Shown here: piece after piece, positions 1-6,986 of the stretch | Position numbering within the stretch: the first letter of the stretch is position 1 | Layout of the letters: every line of letters starts with the position of its first letter | Origin: CAYLZW01 sp964388085 | Lineage (GTDB): Bacteria; Myxococcota; UBA727; CAYLZW01 | DNA: 20,068 nt | Assembly: GCA_964388085.1 (NCBI GenBank) | Contig: CAYLZW010000086.1 | Coordinates: forward strand, 1-20,068 | Direction of reading: 5' to 3' | The notes under the pieces: generated by a model | Database searches by the model: none | What the model saw: the letters and a program-made list of their open reading frames with translations, nothing else | Told to the model about the DNA's origin: nothing | Program-made: the position numbers and the translations under genes

Positions 1-22
1 GTGACCGTGACCGAAGGCGGCG

Positions 23-178
23 TCGGGATCAGGGTCGGGGTCAGGGTCTGGGTCAGGGTCTGGGTCAGGGTCAGGGTCAGGGTCAGGGTCAGGGTCAGGG
101 TCAGGGTCGGGGTCGGGGTCAGGGTCAGGGTCAGGGTCAGGGTCAGGGTCAGGGGCTGGGGCTGGGGCTGGGACGGGG
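23..178 (+). repeat. GGGTCA-type hexanucleotide tract (Ser-Gly in frame 2)
   Basis: About 26 runs of three or four G, nearly all separated by TCA, TCG, TCT or CT, make a strict 6-bp periodic array. Read in the frame of the downstream barrel gene it encodes 22 Ser-Gly pairs (23-154), then three Ala-Gly pairs and Thr-Gly, with no stop. Every departure from TCAGGG within 23-154 falls on a third codon position in that frame. The frame has TGA codons at 2-4 and 8-10 and no start codon before 182, so whether the tract is translated is unresolved. The regular GGG runs could form G-quadruplexes. The 22-base segment 151-172 recurs exactly at 3858-3879 between genes. Confidence 0.9.
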
Positions 179-181
179 TTC

Positions 182-1306
182 GTGCCCTACCGGTCGGTGC
201 CTTATGATCCGTTGCCGACGCTGCGGCCGCATAATTGGTTGCCGACGCTCGCGGATGACGCCACGGGGGCTCCCGCGCTCGGGTTTGTCATCGAGGGGAG
301 CGACGTCGTCGAGCAGTACCGGTGGTCGCTGCAGGCGAGCTATGGCTTTGGGACGCAGCGGCCTCGCTTTGGCAGCAGCGTGACCTTTCGGGACCTGTTT
401 GTTCCGGTCACATTGGCGGCGGAGCAGCGGACATCGTTCTCTTCGGCCGGCCGCCGGGATGTCTTTGGCGAGCCGGAGGAGCAGGTCGCGCAGGTCTTTC
501 GGCTCGGCGCGTCGGCGTCCCTCCCCATTCGACGCTGGCTGCGGAGCCATTCGTTCTCCGTCGGCTATTCGCGGGAGTGGTTCCTCGTCGAGAACGAGGT
601 CGCCGGGCCGCCGGACGAGGGGGTGCCTTCCTTTCCGGCTTCATCAGACCTGGGCTGGCTCTCCCTCGGCTGGAGCTACTCCGACGACGAACGCTATCGA
701 GACTCGGTGTCCGCCGAGCGGGGCTTCGAGGTGTATGCGCGCACGCGCATCAGCAACCAATACACGCTCTCGGCTCTCGACCTCTATGAATTCACGACCG
801 GGCTCCAGGCGTTCCACGCGGTGCCGTCACTGCCGCGGCATGCGCTCGCGGCCTACGTCGAGGGCGGGGTCGCGTTCGGCGATCGCGATCGGCGGGCGAG
901 CTTTCGGGTGGGCGGGTTCCCCGAGCGGGACATCGTGCGCGATGTGATTGACGGCGTCCGCTGGGGCGGCGGGCAGCTGCGCGGCTATGGCTTCAACAGC
1001 GACGTCGGGGACGGCTACGTGCTCGGGTCGCTCGAGTATCGCTTTCCCCTGTGGGAGATCGAGCGGGGCGTCGAGAGCCTGCCGCTCTGGGTCGGCCGCT
1101 TGCACGGGGCGTTCTTCGGCGATCTGGGCGACGCATTTGACGGCGTCCCGGACGCCTCCCATCTGCGGGCTTCGATTGGGGCCGAGCTGCGGCTGACGGT
1201 GTTGCTCGGGTATTATGGGAGCTATCTCGTGCGGGCGGGGTATGCGCGCGGGTTGATGCCGGGCGGGGTTGACCAGCCTTATTTGGTGCTTGGGTTTCCG
1301 TATTGA
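182..1306 (+). CDS. Omp85/BamA-type outer-membrane beta-barrel, probable 3' part of a larger gene
   Basis: The product (374 aa from GTG 182) resembles the C-terminal surface-antigen (D15/Omp85) barrel. It has alternating hydrophobic strands throughout, a GGGQLRGY segment near residues 262-269 matching the (V/L)RG(F/Y) loop-6 motif of the superfamily, a FFGDLGDAF strand near 311-319, and a C-terminal aromatic residue (GFPY) as in outer-membrane proteins. No signal peptide, POTRA repeat or propeller precedes the barrel, and it starts directly with a linker-like stretch containing PLPTLRPHNWLPT. Such barrels are often fused behind a TolB-like propeller or POTRA domains, so the N-terminal part is probably missing. 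The frame stays open upstream through the Ser-Gly tract to base 11, where TGA codons block it. A frameshift, a decayed gene or a short barrel starting at GTG 182 are all possible. Its 3' end overlaps the convergent gene by 28 bp. Confidence 0.72.
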   Translation: MPYRSVPYDPLPTLRPHNWLPTLADDATGAPALGFVIEGSDVVEQYRWSLQASYGFGTQRPRFGSSVTFRDLFVPVTLAAEQRTSFSSAGRRDVFGEPEEQVAQVFRLGASASLPIRRWLRSHSFSVGYSREWFLVENEVAGPPDEGVPSFPASSDLGWLSLGWSYSDDERYRDSVSAERGFEVYARTRISNQYTLSALDLYEFTTGLQAFHAVPSLPRHALAAYVEGGVAFGDRDRRASFRVGGFPERDIVRDVIDGVRWGGGQLRGYGFNSDVGDGYVLGSLEYRFPLWEIERGVESLPLWVGRLHGAFFGDLGDAFDGVPDASHLRASIGAELRLTVLLGYYGSYLVRAGYARGLMPGGVDQPYLVLGFPY

Positions 1307-1773
1307 GCGGCTGCCAGCGTTGCATCGTTCGCGGCGGCGGGCCGGCAGACGGTGGCGGGGGCCTTCTTGCTCTTCTTGCCGAGGAGCAGCTTGGCGGGGC
1401 GGTAGTCGTCGCCGACCTTCACGAACATGGCGCCCGTGTCGGGGTAGAGGCAGCCGACGATGCTGTTCTCCATCCACCCCTCGCCTTCTTCCGCGAACGC
1501 CCAACGAGAGTCGACGGCGAAGGTGCGGAAGCTCTTGCCGGTGGCGTCCTTCACCGCCGCGGCCTCGAGCACGCGGACGCGTTGCTGCGCCGGTATCGGG
1601 GCGCGGCGCGAGAATTGGCTGCGCTTCGCGTCGCGCTCCTTCATGGGGAGGAGCAGCTTCTTCTCGACGGCGGCCTTGATCGCCAGCGTCGCCTCATCCG
1701 AGGGCTGCGTCGCCTGTGCGGCCAGGCTCGAGAGCAGGATCGCGCAGGACGCGAGACACGGGATCAGTCGCAT
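1279..1773 (-). CDS. Small secreted protein, function unknown
   Basis: This 164-aa protein begins with a short basic start, a hydrophobic core (about residues 3-19) and a plausible signal-peptidase I site after AQA (about residue 21), so it is probably exported to the periplasm. The mature part is mixed and rather basic (LLPMKERDAKRSQFSRR near 41-57). It has two cysteines, at about 108 and 143, that could form a disulfide. I do not recognise a family. The ATG at 1773 is preceded by AAGGA about 8 nt upstream, a fair ribosome binding site. Its first 80 bp lie inside the 3' end of the DUF2306-like gene in another frame, so the two are probably co-transcribed and perhaps translationally coupled. 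The 3' end overlaps the convergent barrel gene. Confidence 0.72.
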   Translation of the reverse strand: MRLIPCLASCAILLSSLAAQATQPSDEATLAIKAAVEKKLLLPMKERDAKRSQFSRRAPIPAQQRVRVLEAAAVKDATGKSFRTFAVDSRWAFAEEGEGWMENSIVGCLYPDTGAMFVKVGDDYRPAKLLLGKKSKKAPATVCRPAAANDATLAAAQYGNPSTK

Positions 1774-2428
1774 AGGTCCATCCTTGGGTCGTTCGCCGGG
1801 GGCGAGCGGCGAGGGTCTCCGCGAGCGCCGCGCTGCCGACCACCGGCAGCCACAGCGCGACGAGATAGGCGAGCTCCGGATCCATTCCGGCCGAGTCGAA
1901 GCCGACCAGCATCGCGCGCGAGGTCACGGCGACGCTCATCTGCGCGACGACGTGGCAGATGGCGCGACGGTGGCTGACGAAATCGCGCGCGCGCGCCGCG
2001 GTGATCGCGCGCGTCATGGCGACGGCGATAATCGCGCCCGAAAGCAGAAAGCCCGCCGTCCCCCAGGCCCCGCCCTTCGCGAACAGGGCGAGCCAGGCAC
2101 CCGACGGGACGAGCGCAAACAGCAGCACCGCGCCGGTGATGCGGCCGAGAGCGCGATGCAGTCGCGGTGCGCGCTGGAGGACGGTGCGCGACAGGAGCAG
2201 GAGGCAGGCGGGGAAGCCAATGGCCGCGGCGGCGAGATGCGCCTTCAGGGCGAAGAGCCAGACGTCCTCGTACGGCAGCGGCAGCTTCTCAAACACGAAG
2301 GGGTGTAGGTCCTCGTCGTCGAAGTAGGGCAGGCTCGCCCGGGCGATGAGCAGCGCCCCGATGACGTTCAGCGCAACGAAAGTGCGGCGGGCGATAGCGG
2401 ACGCGGCGAGACGCTGCAGGGCACGCAT
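1694..2428 (-). CDS. DUF2306-like integral membrane protein
   Basis: The 244-aa product has about six hydrophobic segments (roughly 17-35, 59-80, 97-117, 123-143, 155-176 and 186-206). The motifs HRALGRITG (91-99) and SHRRAI (152-157), both on the edge of membrane helices, are what I associate with DUF2306, a family of uncharacterised inner-membrane proteins. The biochemical role is not known. ATG 2428 was chosen because it directly precedes the first conserved region; the frame is open further upstream, but that sequence lacks membrane character and lies in the divergent promoter region shared with the araC-type gene. There is no clear Shine-Dalgarno. The last about 26 residues are hydrophilic and overlap the following gene by 80 bp, so this tail may be non-essential or the result of lost stop-codon spacing. 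Confidence 0.75.
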   Translation of the reverse strand: MRALQRLAASAIARRTFVALNVIGALLIARASLPYFDDEDLHPFVFEKLPLPYEDVWLFALKAHLAAAAIGFPACLLLLSRTVLQRAPRLHRALGRITGAVLLFALVPSGAWLALFAKGGAWGTAGFLLSGAIIAVAMTRAITAARARDFVSHRRAICHVVAQMSVAVTSRAMLVGFDSAGMDPELAYLVALWLPVVGSAALAETLAARPRRTTQGWTYATDPVSRVLRDPALEPGRTGDAALG

Positions 2429-2468
2429 GCGAGAGAGGACAACTCGCGCCCCGGATCTGTTCCGCCGC

Positions 2469-2498
2469 CGACCCCGACCCGCCCCCGACCCGACCCTG
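2469..2498 (-). repeat. Short C-rich hexamer-like tract (GGGTCGG on the minus strand)
   Basis: Within the 120-bp divergent spacer between the DUF2306-like gene and the AraC-type gene, the plus strand reads repeated CCGACCC/CCCCGACC units. These are the reverse complement of the GGGTCG variants found at the left end of the window. It looks like a short, degraded member of the same low-complexity family. Confidence 0.5.
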
Positions 2499-2535
2499 AG
2501 CTCCTCGCGGCCCCACACGGGCGCTCCGCCGACGC

Positions 2536-2541
2536 TACGCT
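2536..2541 (+). promoter_or_regulatory. Putative -10 element (TACGCT) of a leaderless start
   Basis: TACGCT fits TANNNT and lies exactly 7 nt before GTG 2549. No Shine-Dalgarno is visible before either GTG 2549 or ATG 2567. The same spacing appears at other gene starts in this window. I see no convincing -35 element. Confidence 0.4.
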
Positions 2542-2548
2542 GCCCGGC

Positions 2549-3403
2549 GTGACGGCAGCGACCAAGATGATCCCAAAGAGTGGCCCCGAGCGAGGCGTGC
2601 TGCACCCCCGGGCGCGCGCGGGGAAGTTTGCGCTCGAGCGCTTTCACGCCACCGGTGCGCTCGCGCGCTACATCGAGCACTACTGGACCGTGAGCTGGGA
2701 CCTCCGCGGCGAGCCTCCGTTCGAGCAGACGACGCTGCCGCACCCAGCCGTCCACTTCGTCGTCGAGGCCGGCGCCTCAGAGCTGGTCGGCGTGGCGACG
2801 GGGCGCTTCACGGCGGCGTTGCGGGGGCAAGGCCGTGTGCTCGCGGCCAAGCTCCGCCCCGGCTGCTTCCATCCCTGGGTCGGCGGGGACGTGTCTCGCT
2901 TCACCGACCGCCGCCTGCCGCTCGACGAGGTCTTCCCCGAGCTGGACCCACGCGGCGTCGAGCGCGCGGTGCTGGGCGACGGGTCCGTGATGAGGCGCCC
3001 GGCCGATATGGCGGCCGCGCTCCAAGAGGTGCTCGAGGGGCTCGCGCCGCGGCTCGACGAGCGCGCCCTCGAGATGGCCGCCCTCGTCGATCTCATCGCG
3101 AGCGAGCCGACCCTCCTGCGCGTCGACGAGCTCGCGGAGCGGGCCGGCCTCGCGCCGCGCTCGCTGCAGCAGCTCTTCCGTCGCTATGTGGGCGTGCGCC
3201 CGAAGTGGGTCATCGAGCGCTACCGCCTGCACGAGGCGGCCGACGCGCTCGTGCAGGGCGAGCCGGCCGCGGAGCTGGCCCTACGGCTCGGCTACGCGGA
3301 CCAGGCCCATTTCACCCGCGCCTTCCGCTCCGTCGTCGGGCAGACGCCGGCGGCCTACGCCCGGCAGAACGCGGGCGCTGCAAAGGCGGCGAGCGGACGC
3401 TAG
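2549..3403 (+). CDS. AraC-family transcriptional regulator
   Basis: This 284-aa protein has an N-terminal effector-type domain (about 28-140, beginning FHATGALARYIEHYWTVSWD, as in the DUF6597-type AraC sensors) and a C-terminal AraC DNA-binding domain (about 175-272). The DNA-binding domain holds two helix-turn-helix units, near VDELAERAGLAPRSLQQLFRR and AELALRLGYADQAHFTRAFR, and the usual family ending G(Q)TPAAYAR. It should bind DNA as a regulator; the ligand is unknown. GTG 2549 is favoured because a -10-like hexamer lies 7 nt upstream; ATG 2567 is the alternative. It is divergent from the DUF2306-like gene across 120 bp, so that gene is a natural target candidate. Its stop overlaps the convergent GFA gene's stop in a shared CTAG. 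Confidence 0.9.
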   Translation: MTAATKMIPKSGPERGVLHPRARAGKFALERFHATGALARYIEHYWTVSWDLRGEPPFEQTTLPHPAVHFVVEAGASELVGVATGRFTAALRGQGRVLAAKLRPGCFHPWVGGDVSRFTDRRLPLDEVFPELDPRGVERAVLGDGSVMRRPADMAAALQEVLEGLAPRLDERALEMAALVDLIASEPTLLRVDELAERAGLAPRSLQQLFRRYVGVRPKWVIERYRLHEAADALVQGEPAAELALRLGYADQAHFTRAFRSVVGQTPAAYARQNAGAAKAASGR

Positions 3404-3765
3404 AAGCTTCGGCCGTCGAACTGGTGCACGGGCAGCTCGAGCAGGCTGTCGTTGTCGTCGAGGCAGCGCACGTTCACGCTGTAGGTCTCGCCGTCGTCCG
3501 TCTTGTTGCGGCCGTGACCGAAGGAGCGCACCCCACATTCACCGCAGAACAAATGATGAATGTGCCTTTTGGCGAACTGGTAGTCGCGCAGCGCGTCCTC
3601 TCCCGAGAGCAGCTTGAAGTCGCTGCCCGGGACGAAGGCAAGCAGCCAGCCCATTCGGCCGCACAGGGAACAATTGCATGCATACAGCGTCTCGGGGCGC
3701 GGCATGCTGACTTCGAAGCGAACGGCGCCACAATGGCAGCCGCCGGTGTAGGTGGTGTTTTCCAT
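3400..3765 (-). CDS. GFA/CENP-V zinc-binding domain protein
   Basis: The 121-aa product is a complete single-domain GFA (glutathione-dependent formaldehyde-activating enzyme/CENP-V) protein. All seven zinc-ligand cysteines are present: GGCHCG (C10, C12), CNCSLC (C30, C32, C35) and FCGEC (C74, C77). The founding member binds glutathione and formaldehyde, but most small family members have no proven substrate, so only zinc binding is safe to state. ATG 3765 gives the usual family N-terminus just before the first CxC; ATG 3777 and GTG 3816 are upstream in-frame alternatives, and none has a clear Shine-Dalgarno. The gene stands alone on the minus strand and converges on the AraC-type gene with a 4-bp overlap. 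Confidence 0.87.
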   Translation of the reverse strand: MENTTYTGGCHCGAVRFEVSMPRPETLYACNCSLCGRMGWLLAFVPGSDFKLLSGEDALRDYQFAKRHIHHLFCGECGVRSFGHGRNKTDDGETYSVNVRCLDDNDSLLELPVHQFDGRSF

Positions 3766-3816
3766 GGGCGGGACCATGCGCACACCGAGGGGGAAGCGTC
3801 TTGAACAAACGCGCAC

Positions 3817-4044
3817 GTGCAGAAGACGGGCGCGCGTCGCCGAAGCCGCCGCCTTGCAGGGGCTGGGGCTGGGGCTGGGTCAGGGCTCGCCGAAGGTGCG
3901 GCAGCCTCGGGCGCGCTGCTGCCTCTTCGGCGCTTTGCCTCCCCGAGAAACGTTCCTGGCACACCTGGAAGGTGCCTGTGAAGCCTGCGGTGCTCGGGTC
4001 GGCGTAGAACGCGGCGGGTCCATCGGAGGCTCCGGGCGGTTCTC
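3817..4044. other. Spacer between the GFA gene and the esterase gene
   Basis: No convincing gene is seen here. It holds the G-rich tract at 3858-3884 and a perfect small stem-loop, CACCT-GGA-AGGTG, at 3962-3974 downstream of the esterase stop. The stem-loop lacks a T-tract, so a terminator role is only possible. Confidence 0.5.
3858..3884 (+). repeat. Short GGGGCT/GGGTCA tract
   Basis: Three GGGGCT units followed by GGGTCAGGG. Positions 3858-3879 match 151-172 base for base. This copy is intergenic, 93 bp upstream of the chosen GFA start, which shows that the family can exist outside genes. Confidence 0.8.
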
Positions 4045-5043
4045 TCAGGGCCAAGCCGATCGCCAACCCTCGCCGTCGCGAGCAAACGCAAGGAGCCAGT
4101 CCGCCAGCCCGACGCCGTCCGACGAGGACAGCCGGTTCGCGATCACGACGTGCCCCGCCCCCTCGACGACGAACGCCTCCACGTTCGGCAGCGCCTGCAC
4201 ACGGGGCCGCAGGTCCGACATCAACGCGCGCCACTCCGCGCCGGACACGTCCGCGTAGAGCGAGAGCACGGCGTCCTCCATCGAGCCCAGGAGCCCGATG
4301 CGCGCGGACGGATCGGCGGCGGACAGCTCCTCCAGAAGGTCACGCGGCGCCTCGAAGCCCCAGCGCGCCTTCCATTCGCTCGTCATCTCCTCCGGCACCT
4401 CGACCGGCGGCCCGGAGTCCGAGAGGACGTCGACACGGACGCCCGTGAAGCGGTCGCGCACGAGGGCGGCGTTGAACAGCGCGCCGAACCCACCCGCGCT
4501 AGCGCCGGCGAGCACTACGCGCTCCACGTCGGGAAAGGTGGCGACCAGGCGCTCCAGGAACAGCTCCATATTGTGCCTGCCGCGGTGCTCCGCCCGATGG
4601 GAGGCGCCGTTCACGTCGTAGTCCGCGCTCGCGTCGCCAGCGTGCAGGTCTCCGGTGCAATAGGGCACGAAGGCGAAGCTCGCGTCGCGGAACGGATTGT
4701 CGAGGGCGAGTCGGTCAAGGAAGACAATGCCGCTCAGGTTGCCTTCGCCTTGGAATTGCTCGGCGCCGTAGCCGCTCGCGATGTTGGCGGCGGTGGGCGC
4801 GCTGCCGAAGCAGTCTTCTCCGCTCGCGCACGCTCCGCCGCCCTGCAGGTAGATGACGAGCTCGTCGCTGTCCGGCGCGAGGTTCACGCCCATTCCGGTG
4901 GAGGTGCCGTTGGCGCAGCGGGACCCGGGGAAGGGAATGTAGGTCCATGTGCGCTCGCCGGCGACGATGGGCCCGTCCCCCGGATCCTGGACGGGGAAGC
5001 AGGCGCTCAGGAGGACGACGAGGAGGAGGACGCTGGAGCGCAT
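4045..5043 (-). CDS. Pectin acetylesterase/Notum-type alpha/beta-hydrolase lipoprotein
   Basis: This 332-aa protein starts with a lipoprotein signal peptide: a hydrophobic stretch, then LLSAC with the lipidated Cys at residue 15. It continues with a pectin acetylesterase (PAE/Notum) type hydrolase. Features seen are an oxyanion-type segment YLQGGGAC (65-72), FVPYCTGDLHAGD (125-137) and the nucleophile elbow GASAGG with Ser182. Candidate acid and base residues are Asp257 (SMEDAV) and His298 (GAGHVV). The family removes acyl groups such as acetate from polysaccharides or, in Notum, palmitoleate from a protein; the bacterial substrate here is unknown. ATG 5043 gives a proper signal peptide. It has no Shine-Dalgarno, but a near-consensus -10 (TCTAAT) sits 7 nt upstream. 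It lies 53 bp after the oxidoreductase gene and may have its own promoter. Confidence 0.85.
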   Translation of the reverse strand: MRSSVLLLVVLLSACFPVQDPGDGPIVAGERTWTYIPFPGSRCANGTSTGMGVNLAPDSDELVIYLQGGGACASGEDCFGSAPTAANIASGYGAEQFQGEGNLSGIVFLDRLALDNPFRDASFAFVPYCTGDLHAGDASADYDVNGASHRAEHRGRHNMELFLERLVATFPDVERVVLAGASAGGFGALFNAALVRDRFTGVRVDVLSDSGPPVEVPEEMTSEWKARWGFEAPRDLLEELSAADPSARIGLLGSMEDAVLSLYADVSGAEWRALMSDLRPRVQALPNVEAFVVEGAGHVVIANRLSSSDGVGLADWLLAFARDGEGWRSAWP

Positions 5044-5050
5044 GGTGAGG

Positions 5051-5080
5051 ATTAGACACGGCTCGGGCGCGGCGTGGAAA
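5051..5080 (-). promoter_or_regulatory. Putative promoter of a leaderless esterase transcript
   Basis: On the minus strand TTTCCA (5075-5080, four of six to TTGACA), an 18-bp spacer and TCTAAT (5051-5056, five of six to TATAAT) lie with the -10 exactly 7 nt before ATG 5043. This would place the transcript start at or next to the start codon. Confidence 0.45.
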
Positions 5081-5096
5081 GGGCGCCGGGGGCTCG

Positions 5097-6494
5097 TCAG
5101 GGAGCGCTGCCGAGGGTGTCGAAGAGCAGGTTCAGGCCTTCGGCCATCGTCGGGTGGGTAATGACGGCGTCGCGCACGTCCTGGTAGCGGAGGCCGCCGA
5201 GCATCGCCATCTGGAGCGCCGAGATGACTTCGCCGGCGCCGTGTCCCAACAGCGCGGCGCCGATGATCTTGTCGGTGTCCGCGTCGACCACGGCCTTCCA
5301 CATGCCAGCGGTCTCGTGCAGGGTCTTCGCGCGCGGGATCGCGGCGAGCGGCAGCTTCGCCACCTTCACAGGACGGCCCGCGGCGCGCGCCTCGCGCTCG
5401 CTCATTCCGACGCGAGCCAGCTCGGGCGTGATGAACACGGTGTAGGGCACGAGCCGCCCCTCGGTGGCGGCGTCTCCTCCCGTCAGGTTCGTGCGCAGGA
5501 CGCGGAAGTCGTGCCAGGACGCGTGGGTGAACTGCGGGCTGCCGGCGACGTCGCCCGCCGCCCAGGTGTGCGCGCCGCTCGTGCGCAAATGATCATCCAC
5601 GTCGACGAAGCCGCGCTCCGTGAGCTTCACCCCCGCGTCATCGAGGCCGAGCTCCGCGGTGACCGGCGATCGCCCGGTGGCCACCAGCAGCTCTTGTGCG
5701 CTGTGCTGCTCGCCGTCCTCGAGGGTGACCGTGACGTCGCCGTGCCCAGGGGCGCGGCGCACGCTCGCGGCGCGTGCTCCGAGGCAGACCTCGACGCCCT
5801 GGTTCGCGAAGATCTCCGCCACGGCAGCGCCAATGTCGGGATCCTCGCGCGGCAGCAATTGGTCACCCGCGTGTAGAATCGTCACGCGGGTGCCGAAGAT
5901 GGCGAACATCGACGCAAACTCACAGCCGATGTAGCCGCCGCCCACGACGAGGAGCGTCTCGGGAACGCGCTCGAGACGCAGAATGGTCTCCGACGTCCAC
6001 GCCTCCGCCTCGGCGAGGCCGGGCAACTTCGGCACGCTCGGCACGGTACCTGTGTTGATCACGACGTCGCGTCCTCGCACGCGCCGGCGGCTCCCATCCC
6101 GCACGGCGATCTCAATCGTGCGCTCGCTAATGAACCTCGCTGAACCCAGGACGAAGTCCATACCCGAGGCCGCGAACATCTTCTCGTGGGCCGCCACCAT
6201 GCCGTCGACGACACCCTCCTTGTGACGCCGCAAGAGCTCCAGCGACACGGCCGGCTCCCCGGAGAGCTCGACGCCCATCTCGGCGGCTCGCTTTGCGGTC
6301 AGCAACGCGCGCGCCGAGCCGACCAGCGCCTTCGTCGGAATGCACGCCACGTTGATGCAGGTGCCGCCGATCTTGTCGCGTTCCACCATGAGCACCCGCC
6401 AGCCGGCCTTGGCGCGATCCATCGCCAGGGACTTCCCCGCCTTGCCGCCGCCAACGACCAGCAGGTCGACCTCCTCGATGTCGTTGTCCGCCAT
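5097..6494 (-). CDS. Class I pyridine nucleotide-disulfide oxidoreductase
   Basis: The 465-aa product has full length for the dihydrolipoamide dehydrogenase/mercuric reductase/glutathione reductase superfamily. The FAD dinucleotide fold is at the N-terminus (VVGGGKAGKS, 13-22). The redox-active pair is Cys46 and Cys51 in GGTCINVACIPTKA. A second nucleotide fold (VVGGGYIGCEFAS) follows for NAD(P)H, then a TWAAGDVAG FAD-contacting segment and the dimer-interface His-Glu pair (H447 and E452 in HPTMAE). It lacks the N-terminal metal-binding domain and the C-terminal Cys pair of MerA, so mercury reduction is unlikely; an RclA-like or general disulfide/quinone reductase is more probable, and the substrate is unknown. 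GGAG 8 nt upstream supports ATG 6494. It follows the SRPBCC gene by 15 bp, consistent with one operon under ArsR control. Confidence 0.9.
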   Translation of the reverse strand: MADNDIEEVDLLVVGGGKAGKSLAMDRAKAGWRVLMVERDKIGGTCINVACIPTKALVGSARALLTAKRAAEMGVELSGEPAVSLELLRRHKEGVVDGMVAAHEKMFAASGMDFVLGSARFISERTIEIAVRDGSRRRVRGRDVVINTGTVPSVPKLPGLAEAEAWTSETILRLERVPETLLVVGGGYIGCEFASMFAIFGTRVTILHAGDQLLPREDPDIGAAVAEIFANQGVEVCLGARAASVRRAPGHGDVTVTLEDGEQHSAQELLVATGRSPVTAELGLDDAGVKLTERGFVDVDDHLRTSGAHTWAAGDVAGSPQFTHASWHDFRVLRTNLTGGDAATEGRLVPYTVFITPELARVGMSEREARAAGRPVKVAKLPLAAIPRAKTLHETAGMWKAVVDADTDKIIGAALLGHGAGEVISALQMAMLGGLRYQDVRDAVITHPTMAEGLNLLFDTLGSAP

Positions 6495-6509
6495 GGCTGC
6501 GCTCCGATT

Positions 6510-6986
6510 CTACTTCTGGCCGGCCGCGACGCGATCCAGGCGCGCGTACGACGCCTCCATACCATGCTCCATCCCGGTCGAGAGCATCGCCTTGCGAGTC
6601 TCCTCGTCGGGCAGCGTCATGCGCATCGTCATGAGCGTGCCGCTGCCGTCCGCCGCGAAGCTCGTCACGACGTGGTTGTCCGGCGTGGGATCGGGCATGT
6701 GCATCCGCTCGACGTGAACGATGCGGTGCGGGGCCTCCAGCTCGACGACCTCGCCCGTCAAATAGAAGTCGCCGCCCTTGCCGTCGGTCCACTCGAAGCG
6801 AATCTTTCCGCCGGCGGCCGCCTCGAAGATACAGGCCGCCATCGTCCAGCCGTCGGGTCCGAGCATCCATTCGCGGATGATGTCGGGCTCGGTGTGCGCG
6901 CGATACACCGCGTCCGGCGGCGCGTCGAATCGCCTCGTCACGATCACGCTGGTCTCTCCCTCGGTCACCAGGCTCATCCTGCTCAT
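6510..6986 (-). CDS. SRPBCC (AHSA1-like) domain protein
   Basis: This 158-aa single-domain protein belongs to the START-like SRPBCC fold, AHSA1 type. It shows the family opening (VTRRFDAPPDAVYRAHTEP, 16-34), the EW..GP..W segment near 39-47, a central FEWTDGKGGDFYLTGEVVELE stretch and the closing helix GMEHGMEASYARLDRV (138-153). The fold makes a hydrophobic pocket; ligand and activity are unknown. The ATG overlaps the stop of the arsR-type gene as ATGA, and AAGGA lies upstream inside that gene, so the two are translationally coupled. ArsR plus AHSA1-like pairs are a common bacterial arrangement in which the ArsR protein represses the unit. Confidence 0.9.
   Translation of the reverse strand: MSRMSLVTEGETSVIVTRRFDAPPDAVYRAHTEPDIIREWMLGPDGWTMAACIFEAAAGGKIRFEWTDGKGGDFYLTGEVVELEAPHRIVHVERMHMPDPTPDNHVVTSFAADGSGTLMTMRMTLPDEETRKAMLSTGMEHGMEASYARLDRVAAGQK

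Noticed and set aside
23..178. CRISPR array
   Set aside because: Units are 6 bp without spacers; no cas genes are present.
1..207. Val-Arg repeat reading frame across the hexamer tract
   Set aside because: It is only the tract read in another frame; variants there change amino acids, and it ends soon after the tract with no domain.
3962..3974. Terminator hairpin after the esterase gene
   Set aside because: The stem is only 5 bp, lies about 70 bp past the stop and has no T-tract.
3890..4040. Possible coding remnant on the minus strand downstream of the esterase stop
   Set aside because: One frame reads a protein-like stretch (AAFYADPSTAGFTGTFQVC) but has no start, no RBS and no recognised homology.
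5097..6494. Mercuric reductase (merA)
   Set aside because: The fold and CxxxxC pair fit, but the C-terminal Cys pair and the metal-binding N-terminal domain are absent and no mer genes are nearby.
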